Shown: positions 23,845 through 35,998, numbered from the stretch's first letter. The stretch: DNA of 64,000 nt from Apostichopus japonicus (GCF_037975245.1 NC_092578.1:8027501-8091500); one strand, 5' to 3'. The notes: generated by a model not told the origin, from the sequence alone. A program made the numbers and translations.

Positions 23845-23947
23845 GAACTCACGAAGAAGCCATCATTGGCTTATCACAGCCGCAAGCTCACCAAAGTCAG
23901 TCTCTTAGATTCATCTTTAACGTCCATGATTATGAATTGTCAATTGT
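23845..23947 (-). repeat. SINE body, copy 2 of the 5418 element
   Basis: It aligns with 5421-5530 (caggaactc(a/g)cgaagaa, ttggcttatca, gccgcaagct, cgtccatgattatgaattgt). It stops exactly where a hAT-like end begins, so the tRNA-like head was probably displaced by that insertion. Confidence 0.6.
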
Positions 23948-25489
23948 CAACGACGTAGCCAGGGGGGAGCAGGGGGAGCGACCGCTCCCCCCCTTTCAGT
24001 GTCGATTTTTTTTTTAATAAACTGTCGTTTTTTAGCATGGTATTTTGTCAGTACTCTTTTGATCTTGAATACTCGTCAGCTCCGTTAACTCAATTATAAT
24101 CGTAGTAACATTCACGCCTACTGATTCAACTACTTACTTAGTTTGGCATATGCAATAAGCTAAATTTAGCCTATAGCCTATTAGAAGCCTACAGTTGGCC
24201 ACTGCGTAATAAGATACATATTGCCTACCTAACCGCACTCTATGGAATGTCACGAACCGTATGCACAACAACGTCGACAACGTTCGTTTTCATCCTTTCT
24301 ATGATTCGTCTTAAGTTGTTGCACGAACAGCATGTTATGAGGCTAAGCTAGCAATCGTATGTGATACGCACTTCCTATAAATAATTATTACACTGCTAAT
24401 ACACTGCGATAACGATATTTGTTTTTAGGCCACTGCATATCTGGCTATATTACAAAATATGAAAGTTTATATTGTCCATCAGTTAAGTTCGTCAAATGTA
24501 TTAAAGTCCAGACATTGGACAACAAACAAGAATCATATTACTGGAAAAATTGAAATAGAGCACTGTGTTTGTCTCCTGATATATATGTAAAAGAACATGT
24601 GAAAGAATTCAAACAGGAAAAAAAATCTGCTGATAATGATATCATATGATCAGGGGCGTAGCCAGTATGTAGCACTGTAGGCCCGGGCCTACACTTTTTT
24701 GGGCCAAGTTATCTTTTTTTTTTTAAAAACACCCATAATTCAAATCGATAAGCTTGCTGGACGAGTTTAAGAGTCTATATAGACAGGAAAAACTATTGAA
24801 ATGAACGTAGCAAGAATATGGCTAAATTAGGTGACCTATTCTTCTGTCATCTAGGCTGTCATTTCTATTGCGTGCCGTTTCATTCAACACTCTACCCGAC
24901 GAAAAAGTCTAGAATCCGATCTTGTCAGTTTTTTTAACATCTAGTTAAGAACCCGTTAACGCAGATAATATTTCAGTTGAGAAAACAGTTGAGAAATTTG
25001 CATCAGATGGCAATCGTCGGATAGCTCTAGACTTCTCTTATAAGGCTAACTTAAACATTTACTAGCTACAGTTGTATCAAAGACAATTACTGGCTATAGT
25101 TGTATCAAATATATACATTTCTGGCCTATCTTTGTATTTACAAGTATCAGAAGTTGAAAAGTAAGACTACTATGTACATGTACCTTGCTAATTTTAAATA
25201 CATTATGTGGTATTGAATTACGTACTATTTTAACTCGTTTGTATTGGGGGTTTAATAAAAGTGATACTGAATGAGGTGTCTCAAGTTAGCAAGAGGCCAG
25301 GGAACCAGAATGAACACTCGGGAAGGGCCGTTTCCGGCCATCTGGGGGGTTTGTAAAACCAAAATTTTCTTGTACGCTCCGCGCCAACCGATGGTGGCGC
25401 TCCGCTCAGATAGTCGTGCCTACAACTTTGAAAATCCATATCAATCGCAAAAAGTGCTCCCCCCTTTCAAATTCCTGGCTACGTCGCTG
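23948..25489. mobile_element. hAT-like element with cgtagccagg ends
   Basis: The left end caacgacgtagccagg and the right end cctggctacgtcgctg are inverse copies with one mismatch. Both are followed inwards by gctccccccttt-type sequence. The right 200 bp, with ggtggcgctccgctc-like words, resembles the 3' region of hAT transposons common in marine invertebrates. A second end-like word, caggggcgtagccag, lies at 24651 and may mark a nested or alternative left end. No clear 8-bp duplication is visible, and the 130-aa ORF at 25271 lies in the right terminal region rather than being a gene. Confidence 0.5.
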
Positions 25490-25499
25490 GCTAACATTC

Positions 25500-26635
25500 C
25501 TAGTGTTAACCCATATTGTGGGTTGTTACATGACAAATGCAATATATTGAGTCCAACGAAATCACAAATTGTATGCTTTACATTGCTGTGCTTCATATCT
25601 TCCCAGACACGGACTGGCTATAGAGAAATAAGTATACAGAAATACAAAATAGACGGATACTAAATCTTCAGCCTTGCAGTGTGACCAAATTTAATTCAGC
25701 AGAAAGTGATTTTTCTTGGACTCAATTTACATTAATTCAGAAGAATATATTGTGCAAGAACCTTTATATCAATGGATAGGGTAACAATTATTGATTTCAT
25801 ATCTGATAAGTTTCTCTAAGTTTGGGCTTATTTTGTATGTAAATATGCAAATTAGGTTCCCAAATAGCGTATTTTGGAATACATACTACCAATAGTAATA
25901 AACGTTTTGTTTTTGGTGTATTCTATGTTAAAATAGTATTATCTAGATTATTTCCTTTCATTTAAGTCTAAATATGTGGAAATTGGATTGAATGACCGAG
26001 ATATAAGGATTTTCATAAGATCTGGGGGCACGTCCCCTCCTCCAGGCTGTACAATACATAACCAAAATACACGTATAGACAATACACGTATATACACACA
26101 CGATACCCAATTTGCAAATATTTCTTAAAAAGAATTGGTGGCGCTATGCCGATATTCATTGCTATACTTCTGTAAGGAAGCCTGTAAAGAACATATTTAT
26201 TATTTTTTGGAAAATGGGTGTTGTTTGATCGAGATATGATTTTTGAAATATGGAAGAGTTTTTCAACTTTTTTAGGTTTTTGACTGTTTTTTGGCAATAT
26301 TCCGATGATAATTCAAAATGTCAAATTCTCTATGAACCTGATTTTTTTCAGGGTAGTTTTTTATGTTTTGGGCTTGTCCTAGAACTATAATGGTGCTGGC
26401 CTGTTTCAACGCGGAGCCTAGATTTTAGAAAGAAAACAAAAATTCAAAATGTAGAATTTTCACACCTTTTGAATCAAAACAAAGCTTAAACTAAAACTTT
26501 GGAAATAAACATCAATAGCACCCCTAAAAATAATATGTTTGAATAGATCGGTATTTCAGCTTTATTAAACCAAGTCTATAGTTACAAGGGTTGGGAAGAA
26601 ACACATTTTTCAAAGTGTTAGGTTTAGGGGCACAA
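25500..26635. other. No gene seen
   Basis: AT-rich sequence. The 94-aa minus ORF at 26013-26297 has no recognisable features. Confidence 0.4.
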
Positions 26636-26639
26636 TCCT

Positions 26640-27188
26640 CCAGAAAAGTGTTGGAGAGCATACAAGTCCAAAAATCCTAACACTCGCATTCCGTTTGTTA
26701 TTAATGAGAATCCCCTCATCAAATCCTTTATGAGATCGATCAAACATGAATTTGCTTTCTTCCAACACGATCAGTCTGTAGGAGAATCATTTAAGGCACC
26801 ACCCATGCTAGCATTTTGCCAACCTCTCGATTTTAGATTTCTACTCGCTTCCTCCAGACTTCCTTACCCAGTTTCCACCCGCAGCTAATTTCTATTGCGG
26901 AAAACCTCAATGCCAGGTATGCCCCCATGTTACACAGGCACCGTGGTTAAAGTTCCCAATGTTGACTATTATGGTGTAAGACCCCCTTCCCTCTCTTGTG
27001 ATTCTAAAAATGTCATTGAAATGTTCTACTTTCTACTTTGCAAGTAGGGCAATTATGTAGGTGAAACAGGTTCTCGGTTCCGCTTACGTTTTAATAATCA
27101 CAAACAAAAAGAAGCTATTCGTGATAATTTAGCACGATTCCCCAATTCCGAACATTCAATCTTCATACACATCTTCTCAAAAACCTAA
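26640..27188 (+). pseudogene. Penelope-like element, C-terminal remnant
   Basis: The frame from 26679 contains RIPFVINENPLIKSFMRSIK and, after APPMLAF, PLDFRFLLASSRLPYP, matching the region after the RT in Penelope-like elements. It stops at 26886. A frame change leads to CGKPQCQVCPHV (26896-26931), the cysteine motif before the endonuclease. Another frame contains FYFLLCK-stop-GNYVGETGSRFRLRF (about 27029-27095), the core of a GIY-YIG nuclease, ending at 27188. At least one frameshift and two internal stops show it is dead. The RT catalytic core is absent. Confidence 0.8.
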
Positions 27189-27314
27189 ATTGTATTTTAA
27201 TTGTCTCGAACTACAAATCCGTAACTGAAAGTAAATGAGATATAAATCGATTGAATCTTTCGTATTAAGTCTCCCACCATCACCCTCAACAACTACCAGT
27301 TATACAAACACATG

Positions 27315-27490
<176 letters not shown>

Positions 27491-27499
27491 TGAGAGAGA

Positions 27500-28190
27500 A
27501 AGTGTTCTACCAAGTTGTTCATATTGCTTAATTCTGTAATGTTTTGAAATATTTTGAAAGCTTCAGGGAATGTTGTGTCGTACCAGATGAACGTCATGAC
27601 CCTCGTCGATTGATTCCAAGTATCAACAGTAGTTAGGTAACAACACAGAGATCAGACAAATAAGTTTGTTTTATCGTGGGATTGTAACATATCTAACCAA
27701 CAAGGTTATCAAGCAACACCATATCAACATCGTTTTTGCTTAAGTCAAACACTGCAGTCAATTTGAAATAAAATATTATTCGTTCATACGATTATGCCAT
27801 ACAAAAAATCACCAACCCTCTTTCCTGGGGGATGGGAGACCTGTTAAAAGGATATTTCGCCTTGACTATTGATTGTACTTTACATAAAGAGAATACATTA
27901 TGAGGTAGATATCACAAAAAAGTATGAAGGGAGTAGCACTGGTTCATAGTAACCCTTTTGGAAAATACCAGCTGTGGAAAGACAAGACAGTCTTATCGTG
28001 AATAACTTTTTTTCCCTTTACTACTGTGAAAATTTAAGTATTATAATTGTATTCACTGATTGCTGGTATGTTCAATGACAGTAAACAACAGCTCACCCAT
28101 GCATGCAAACATGAGAAACAAATCACTGCATATTAAAGAGAGGAATTGAAAAGATTCTTTGCCAGTTAATTTGTTTTCTTTCCACTTAAA
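27500..28190. other. No gene seen
   Basis: AT-rich sequence without long ORFs, repeats or convincing splice pairs. Confidence 0.45.
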
Positions 28191-28196
28191 ACATAC

Positions 28197-28291
28197 CTAC
28201 AGTGTAAGCCCAGACTAGGAACCCAGCCGCATAGATCCGGATGGGTCATGAAGTTGATAAGCCTATAATGATAACATAGCAAAGATGACAA
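28197..28291 (-). CDS. Candidate internal exon, minus strand
   Basis: On the minus strand a pyrimidine-rich acceptor (tttctccaacag) precedes 95 nt of open frame. The translation includes LINFMTHPDLCGWVPSLGLH and ends at tgtag before a gtatgt donor. Only this exon was found, and no family is recognised. Confidence 0.3.
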
Positions 28292-28429
28292 CTGTTGGAG
28301 AAACTTAATAAGTAGGTCGAAAATAAAGCTAGGCTCCTCACATTTGCTATGCGATAGCTGTAGGTGTGATACCACAATGAATTGCTCCCATTGACTTACA
28401 CGCTAAACTTGTCACTTTCCAAGGCTGCT

Positions 28430-28690
28430 AAAGCATAGATGCATTCAAATGACATGATGTTGAGCTAGAAGAGGTCAAAGTGTAGCACAGTGCTCCCCAA
28501 CCCATCTCTAAGCTCTTGCTGCGGAATCTTCTTGTTTCATCCAGGATTTTCTAAAATGCCTTAAATCACCTTCAATCATCCACATTTTTAGACCATCGTT
28601 AGTTTATTTCGTCCTCTACGACATCCAAGCACGAAAAAAAAATGATGATGACTCAAAAATTGTCCAAAACATGGCTACAGCAGGTCAATT
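28430..28690 (+). repeat. Dispersed repeat, copy 2 (partner 14712)
   Basis: Colinear with 14712-14990, with shared words such as gttgagctagaagaggtcaaa-like and gattttctaaaatgcc. Diverged. Confidence 0.6.
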
Positions 28691-28931
28691 GAGGACTATT
28701 TTTCGACGACGGCCTACATTTCAGGCAGCCGTACACTACTCTAATAGTGGTATGGTACCTATACGCCTAAAGTGATGTTGGTTTTCAAAGTAAGAACCCT
28801 TCTCGGGTTATGAAAAAACTGTTGTGGACGACATGTGTCGTCATTTGTAAACATTGTAAACGAAAAAATCTACTGCTTTATTGATGTTATATATATGACC
28901 TCTCACAATGATATATTGTTTCGATTCACAG

Positions 28932-28974
28932 AGGATCATTCCACGACACTGATCTTACTAACCTTCAAACAACG
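28932..28974 (+). CDS. Candidate 43-nt internal exon
   Basis: Flanked by ttgtttcgattcacag (acceptor) and gtaagtgac (donor), both strong. In the frame that joins the next candidate exon (29710) in phase 0, it encodes GSFHDTDLTNLQTT. Very short exons occur in animal genes, but a chance match is possible. Support comes from the splice sites and the in-phase link. Confidence 0.35.
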
Positions 28975-29709
28975 GTAAGTGACTAGTCATAACAATTCTA
29001 CCCCCTCCCCACTCAAAACATGGAAAGACTTGTAGAAATTATGTACTCAGACCAGCAGTGTGTATGGTGTCAAACTGGAGTACAATATATTATGACCTAT
29101 GCAGCCTGGCTGCACGATGCTGCAGCCATCTCAGTGTTCCTTCTTTTGACATGGTACCTAAGTAGATCTCAAATTCAAGCATTTAGGGTCATTTTCATTC
29201 AAACAAAGTTGATCAAAGCAGAATATTTTCATTTGGGAGGGGGGGGGGGCGGGATTTTACCTTGATAGGGGAAGAGAAAGAGTAGAAGGAGGGTTACAAT
29301 AGGGTGACATGGATCATTATGATATAAACGACATCAATCAATAGAACAATTGGTATAACGATTCACCTACTGAATGACCAGAGGAACTTGCCAGGGGATA
29401 TAAGTATAGTGTCTGCAGATAAAAACCTTTTGTCTGGGAATAAAAGTTTCGCTTGACATTTTCAATGCAATGTTTCTCCTTGAACTGTCATTTTTAATTA
29501 GACCGACCTGGTTGAAATTGTGTTTGATTAATTGTTGCTTTTTCCTATATGACGAAGGGAAGAATTAAGAGGAGGGTTGCAAGATCATTCATTATCCTAA
29601 TGACTTAAGAAACAACAAAAGGCTGTTTATCTGCTAAAGCTTTGGTGGTTGTTTCATTAAGGATTTGATTGTCGATTGTAACTTTCTTTGTCTCATTTAA
29701 ATGTGACAG

Positions 29710-29841
29710 ACTTTTCAAGGCCGCCAGATTCGTGTTGACAGTACTCCTCAGGACATCTTGAATGAATCAACAATGAGACTCCAAACGCAGGAGAAGACAA
29801 GAGCGGTTACGTTACAACAGAGTGACTTTGTCTTTGCTTAA
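29710..29841 (+). CDS. Candidate terminal exon, function unknown
   Basis: The acceptor is tttctttgtctcatttaaatgtgacag. The frame TFQGRQIRVDSTPQDILNES, continuing TMRLQTQEKTRAVTLQQSDF, ends at TAA 29839-29841. Joined to the 28932 exon it gives a 57-residue C terminus rich in Gln, Thr and Asp with no hydrophobic segment. No family is recognised and no poly(A) signal lies close by. The 735-bp intron between the two exons is unremarkable. Confidence 0.4.
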   Translation, partial: TFQGRQIRVDSTPQDILNESTMRLQTQEKTRAVTLQQSDFVFA

Positions 29842-30352
29842 TGAATTAGTCAAAAGGCAATGAAGGCTACTTTTAGAGAAATTAGCCGTATACTGAGACG
29901 ACTCTGTTCCAATAGTAGAAGCACGCCACCACTTCGTTGCATGATTTTTACGTTGTCACATGACACATGATTTTATGCCGTTAGATGAAAAGTTGTTGCA
30001 AGTTTGCAAAGCTATTGTCGGAGCGATCTACTACGTCGATGTATGTCTTAATTACGTTAAGTGAAATAGCGCCGTCATACTATGTTGTCAGCTTGATATT
30101 AGTGCAGTTTTTGTCGGCTTCACGTGTGTTTATGTAGTTATCATATGCGATTTACCCTTCATTAAAACAATTAACGATGACTATACAGGCACAAAATGAC
30201 GTTGTGATTCTGAAATATGATATAAATGTATGTTTCTGCGTCGTTGTTTTATTATTTTATGTAGCTGTTGTAGACATTTGTGTTGCTATTTGCACATAAG
30301 TATAACATCATTACATCAAATCACGTCGTCTTCATTTGAATTGATATAGTCA

Positions 30353-30557
30353 TCAATGTAAGAAACGTTGCTGTTGTTTGAATTTGCCCTTTTTGCGTTC
30401 AATATTTATGCGTACCATAAATCCGGCGTTAGTTGTACGTAATGATAAAACGTTGGTTTCAATTAGCTGTGGCGAGAGGTTTCGTAGACGGTAACAAACT
30501 GTGTTTCTAAGAAATTCTGTAAGCTGTTCAGCATATTCCTGAGCTAATTGTCCCGTC
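30353..30557 (-). CDS. Candidate exon, minus strand, possibly SEA-like
   Basis: On the minus strand a strong acceptor (ttgtttatttatttacag) is followed by an open frame of 67 codons to a stop at 30353-30355. It reads TGQLAQEYAEQLTEFLRNTV, then YRLRNLSPQLIETNVLSLR and AGFMVRINIERKKG. The pattern of an amphipathic helix, a Leu-Ser-Pro turn, and strands with the form xVxxLR..GFxVxxxI is reminiscent of SEA-type domains, a weak inference. A possible donor (gtacgc) follows GFM, so the exon could end about 60 nt earlier. Upstream exons were not found. Confidence 0.4.
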
Positions 30558-30559
30558 CT

Positions 30560-31300
30560 GTAAATAAATAAACAACAATATATTCTCTCAGCAGTTAAGG
30601 TCTTCCTCTTTTTTGATATGTACATAGAATATGTCTGATTAAAGATCTTTTATAAAGTTGAACACGACATACGAACACTACTAGCTGTTTTTTATTTATT
30701 TTTATTTTATTTCCTTTCCTTTCCTTGTTCTTTTTGTTTACTAGGGGATGAACCGTGAGGTGGAGGGGCTACAACCACCAGATCATTGGTCACCCATTAG
30801 CCACATTATTAGCCTTAATCGCTTGTCTTTTCTTTGTACAATAACGACTCACCCCCCCCCCCCCCTCCCCCAACAGACACTCATAAATTCGTAACAGAGT
30901 GTATATTACCTATAGAGTGTCATGAAAAGTCATATCCATATAAGAATTAATGCAAATCAAATTCCCTGAATAAATTTTAAAATGGGACGAAAGCTAGGTT
31001 TCGCGCCCAGCTCAGACCATCAAGGCTGGCTGCTTGCCCGCCTCTTAGTAACCTATGCTTCATATCAATACGCTACGAGTTTTCTCATACTAGTACCAAT
31101 ATCGTCTCATATCATTGTAACAAACTCCCCGTCCGCAATGTTTAACTTTTTCCCTCAATACAACCTATACGATGACACGGCAGCATGTCGTATACGTTGG
31201 CGATTTGTTATATACGCGGACGCAACCAACTGCTTAAAATTGATATTACAAGTGACGTAACAATAGGTCTCTGTTGTAGTCAAATACGTTTAGCCGAGTA
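30560..31300. other. No gene seen
   Basis: Contains a C tract at 30851-30867. The 92-aa plus ORF at 30982 has no domain or splice support. Confidence 0.4.
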
Positions 31301-31310
31301 CTACCCGGGT

Positions 31311-32671
31311 GCGAATTTTTTTTTCCCAAACAGGTTTGCAATTGTGTGTAAATAGTCGCTCATGATTGGTCGGAGAAGTTACGTCATCACAATGGAAACC
31401 CTTCACTTCAAGGTTATCAAAATGTCTGCATCCATTCGTTGCAACGAAGATATACCCGTTCAAAATTACCCGCAGCTTTTCGTTAATATATGTAGATGTG
31501 TTTGGAATTGGTTTAGACATATTGAGCACACTATAGTATTGTATGATCTACTTTGATCGAAGATTTCTGTGAAGGCATTAATCGATAACATCGCACAGTG
31601 AAAGTTTCGTACAGGGGTACATAACACATGCGCTGTAGGCCTATATGTATTAAAACTGTGTATAGTAAAGGCTTCATAATTGACGCACCCCCGTAATTGA
31701 CGCACCTTCAATTATTACTAGCAACGATAGAGCAGGCCACTTAAACTTTTTGCAGTCTAGCAAAATTAGATATTTCATGAGTTTGAATCCATTTCAGCTA
31801 TTTGCTGACCAAATTGTGACACTTTTTAAGCTTTTAAAACCCTCCCCCTAGTTTTGCACGTTTTTTGGGCATTTGGAAATCTTACACCCTAAAAATAACC
31901 AACATTACCTCATTATGATAACACTACTCTCTGGGACCTGACCTGTCTGAGCTTAGACGCTCAGAGCAAAGCAAACAACATCTAAAGTCAATGGATGTAT
32001 ACTAAGGCCTACACTACAGTTAGCTTATCGACGAATGTGCAATTTAGGGGTATGGAAGAACTTGACACGGCAGACATTTTGTGGTCAAATTCTGCTGAAG
32101 TGTACGGTGCATAAGCACAGAACCTTAATTATTTTGAGATCGTAACATTTCTGAGGAACTACACATATGAAAAACACATACAGTTGAGTGATTTGGATTT
32201 TTCCTTGATAGACATCGTTGATAAAATCCTTAAGTGCGTCAATTATGAGCCCACCATGCTACACAGTGCAGTGACGGAAATATATCATATTGTACACTAT
32301 ACTGTTTTGCGTATATTCGTTCAAGACTGTACTCGCGTCGTGAAGTTGATTTTGGTGTAGGCCTACCCTTTCCACGAAACGAATTCTGATTTTAATAGAA
32401 CGGCTGACGAATCTTGAATGACGTAAACACGAACCCGATAGAATGTAGCGTATATATAATAAGTAAGGTCAACATGTTATCCAAGCATTAAAAGTAAAGT
32501 TAGGGCGTTTGCAGGGAAATCGCGTAACAAGACTTTATTAAGTGTCAGTGTGTAACTCAGTGTATGCCTTCGAACTTCGAAGCGATGGTCATTATTGATG
32601 CTGACGTCACGAGCAATCTGATTGGCTGAAAACTCCGTAATTGCAAACCTGTTTGGGAAAAAAAAATTCGC
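31311..32671. mobile_element. Mutator-like element X1 with 9-bp duplication
   Basis: The two ends are perfect inverse copies over 33 bp (gcgaa, nine T, cccaaacaggtttgcaatt). They are flanked by identical 9-mers tacccgggt (31302-31310 and 32672-32680), the duplication length typical of Mutator-like elements. Inside the ends are CCAAT-type (gattgg) and CRE-type (ttacgtca, tgacgtca) words. A related copy lies at 55483-58054. No transposase frame is present. A 0.6 kb element (31665-32259) is inserted within it. Confidence 0.8.
31665..32259 (+). mobile_element. TA-flanked MITE Y, copy 1, nested in X1
   Basis: Comparison with the uninterrupted X2 sequence (ctgtacacagtgcag at 57400) shows about 600 bp inserted after tgta in X1. 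The ends contain ttcataattgacgcac and the inverse gtgcgtcaattatgag, and TA flanks both sides. Copies are at 39506-40006 (inverted) and 51955-52384 (inverted, truncated). TA duplication and size suggest a Tc1/mariner-type MITE. There is no coding content. Confidence 0.75.
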
Positions 32672-32851
32672 TACCCGGGTACTAAGTACCAGTGTCCGAG
32701 TACAACATGTTTTTTTTTATTCGAGTACAAGAACGTTTGCATGCGAGTTCATTTCGAGTACTATGTATATCATATTGTCTTTCTGTATTAAGTACAGCCT
32801 ATATATCATGATAGAAGGTCAATGTGGATGTCATCTTTTGTGTCTTTCCAG

Positions 32852-32952
32852 CTGAACAATTCGCTCAGATTTGCAACAAAAGATATAACTTTACAAGTGT
32901 TATTCAGACAAAACAAGGGTACTTTGAATTTAGAGCCACTCTGTATGATAAG
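32852..32952 (+). CDS. Candidate internal exon, function unknown
   Basis: A strong acceptor (tcttttgtgtctttccag) and a donor (gataag before gtagaa) enclose 101 nt open in one frame: two nt then EQFAQICNKRYNFTSVIQTK and QGYFEFRATLYDK. It enters in phase 1 and leaves in phase 0. The peptide looks like a genuine globular domain fragment with alternating strands (FTSVIQ, YFEFRATLY), but I cannot name the family. The opposite strand is also open (65 aa) but lacks matching splice sites. Confidence 0.45.
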
Positions 32953-32959
32953 GTAGAAC

Positions 32960-34040
32960 TTATGATCATTCAAATAATACACAAGCGAGAGGAACACTGA
33001 CAAATAGAAAAGTTAACGTCAAGCTAACTCGAAATTCTTCTTTTTTTCTATCGAAATGTAAATGATATAAACAAATAAGCTTTTAAATATTTGTTTTAAC
33101 TTAAACAGTTTTACCTTTCGTTTCTACATGTTGTCCTTGAAGGTCCTGTTCGCCACTACTCTTCCTGTATTGTTAGAGTTAATAAGTTCCATCTATGACT
33201 CTTCACTCGCTATGTTTCTTTCTATATCATTTCACTTTGGTTTGTTAAATTCTGTTTCTATTCCTTTCCATTGAATGGGCTTAAAATAATATTGAGAAAG
33301 TATACTTATAGTGTTGGAAAACCGACTAACGAACGACTGTCTACACAGTGCTGACAAACTTGAAGGTCAGCAAGTTCTCAAATTAACGCATTAATCTTCT
33401 TATATAACAAACTAAAAACGTGACTTTCACTTATTTCAAAAATTACTTGAACAATAAACTGCTACCATAAAGCATTTCAAATAGAACATAAACTATGGCT
33501 GTTAAAGCAACAGGTGCGCGAGCATAGCTACCCCCCCCCCCAGGTAATCATAGTGAATATTCTGTATTAAATATTGTATTATATATACTGTATATACTGT
33601 ATTATATATATTTGTACATTTGTCTTTTCTTTTCTCCCAGGGAGTCTCCTGCCTTAATTGTTAAGTCTTTTTAAAACTTTATAGGAGATTCTTTTCACAT
33701 TGTACACAATTGGCGATAAAACAAATTAAAGAATTAATATTCAACACGCATGGAATACGTAAGGTCAGTTGGGACAATTTCCTTATGCTAATACCTTTCT
33801 TAACTGTACTCCAATATCATGCTTCAAAGCAACGGTATTGCCAGTACAAACATTTCCAACCTTGATCTGATGGAAACATGATATTCATAGTGCTCGTACT
33901 GAGAGTACGAGTGCTCCGAAGCGGGGCATTACACTACGGTATAGGAAAAAATGTCCCAACTTGGGTGATACGCAATTTAGAATTTGTAACCGGAATCATG
34001 AACTGGAATATTCAACATATGCGATGACGTAAGAAGTTAT
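32960..34040. other. No clear gene; one strong acceptor
   Basis: A strong acceptor (cttttcttttctcccag, 33624-33640) is followed within 24 nt by a stop in the phase set by the 32852 exon, so it could begin a last exon with a very short coding tail. Nothing else is recognised. A C tract lies at 33531. Confidence 0.3.
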
Positions 34041-34044
34041 ACGA

Positions 34045-34270
34045 ATCATCTATTGTCGGTGGCAGAGTGGTCTATCACCGTTCTCTTGGGTACCGTTGGT
34101 ATCGAATTCCAAGGTGCCAAGTAAATGGTGTCGTAGTCTTTGTCAGTAGCTATACTAAGAACGGAATGGCTGTATAACGTTTTCTCCTTTAAGCCAGAAT
34201 GCAAAATGCATTGCGGTTTCGGTGACTTCATTGCACTAGACTTGTGCTTGTTAACCAGAAATAGTTGTTA
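34045..34270 (+). repeat. Dispersed repeat, copy 2 (partner 18764)
   Basis: Colinear diverged match to 18764-18990. Confidence 0.5.
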
Positions 34271-34374
34271 CAATAAAAATGGCCCGAACCACTATTTTGA
34301 TGTACAATTACACTATGGCATAATAAACACAGGTCAGTCTACTGTCAGTGGCAATACATACCTCCACCAAAAAC

Positions 34375-34598
34375 AATAGGGGTCTTGTTCTCAATGTGAT
34401 GCATCCACAAACCAAGTATGAGAAGTATCTGCGACTTCCATCGTTAGATATCATGTAAAAAGTTTGACCTCTGGTGACCTCAAATAAGATTTGACCTCAC
34501 AAGCAACAGGATTCTTGTACTCAATATGTCACATCGATATACCATGTATGAAAAGTATCCATGATTTCTACCTTGAGAAATCATGTTTTAGAGGTTTT
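34375..34598. repeat. GACCT-type repeat, two units
   Basis: Two units about 110 bp long share c(t/a)tgttctcaatgtg-like, accatgtatgaaaagtatc and tgacctc words. They are related to the units at 36146-36420. Confidence 0.5.
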
Positions 34599-34680
34599 CA
34601 GGCCTCGACAAATATTTTTAAAAGTACTCGCTATTTGGCGACCGTGACTAAAAATCTACTCGCCAAAACGCAAATTTCAC
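34599..34680. mobile_element. hAT-like left terminus
   Basis: It begins caggcctcgacaaat and is followed by repeated ctcgcca words (34656, 34680) typical of hAT subterminal repeats. It interrupts a GACCT-type repeat unit. No inverse right end was found, so the element length is unknown. Confidence 0.3.
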
Positions 34681-34699
34681 TCGCCACTGTGATTGCTGT

Positions 34700-35995
34700 T
34701 CAAGTCTCCATAGGACAGATCTACAACATCAATACTTTCTAGGTTAGGCACTTAGGCAGATACATGGTGCTACGTAAGTGCACATTGGAAAATTATGTTT
34801 CTGTGCAGTACGAAATTTAAATTTTCTACCACCAAAAGTAAGTGATGAACAAAGTAAAACATGTCGCAGAATCATAAATAAGCAACTAAAGACCTACTGT
34901 AGTGTCTCAAACAATTAAAAATGAAACATCTGCAAAAATACGAAGATAGCTTGGCTTCTGTTACATTAGGGCTCCTCTAGTACTGGGCATATTCGATACA
35001 GTGGCTAGGTGTGCGCGAGTCCTAAGACTATACAGTACCTCACTGCTACTTTGAACCGCTACTCGGTTAGCGCGATTACGTACATTTTCCCAATCATTTA
35101 TATTATCTTTTTAGTGCAGATTGGTGAGCAAAATATATCGCTATTACTCCATTACACTGCCCTAAATCAAAGCGATCTTTAATGCAATGAAATCTAAGGT
35201 TGAAACAGCATCAATTTTCCACTACCAACTGGTGTTGAGTGTAAACCTTTGTAAAAACCTAGCAGCAATGACAGCAAACTTGTCTTAAATTGTTGTATAT
35301 TTTGCGAATTACGACTGATGGCAAGTAGGAAAGGCCTTAAGAAATAATATAGGAGATATTTGGCCACCTTAAGTGTTTCAGTGGTATTCTGACACGAAAC
35401 ATTTTTGCCTTCACGTTTTTGTGTTAACGAACCTAATTTTACCCTACCGTTGTTAGTGTATGGCACATTGAAGCCTAAGCAACTCGGCAGTTCCATACTT
35501 TGACGTCGAAAATGTTTTACCAAAAAGACTAATAATCGTATATTGTGGATTTGTTTTCTGTAGATCAACTCAAAAGAGGTTTTGTGTCATATGTCATGAA
35601 TGTTAATATCGTGAAACTCTGAATAAGCTTAAACCGTCCCTGTAACAAATTGTTGTTTTAGATTTTAAATGATGTTTCGCTGTATGTCTCTAAATACTCC
35701 GTGAAGTCTGTGAAAAATCTCCGTACTTGAAAACTTCCCGTACATAATGCACATGCATTTAGCATTTTAGCGCACCATTTACGCATTTAAATCGCATTGA
35801 GATTGTTTTTGATATAAGAATCTAACTAGGCGACAGTTAAGTTTCGTAAACGGCGCCTGGTCATTGGCCCCAACGTAACTACATCCAAACCTGAAGCAAA
35901 GATATAAAAGTATATACAAACTACACGTGGATGTATGCATTGACGTTTGCATGTAGCAACACAGTGAGGCCATTTGCGGTTTGTTCGACCTGTGA
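34700..35995. other. No gene seen
   Basis: The longest ORF (minus, 124 codons, 35194-35568) is within what chance allows in DNA of this composition and has no recognisable motif. Confidence 0.4.
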
Positions 35996-35998
35996 ATT

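Noticed and set aside
34591-35583. gaggtttt at 34591 and 35576 as hAT target duplication
   Set aside because: The sequence before the second copy does not resemble the inverse of the caggcctcg end, so the match may be chance.
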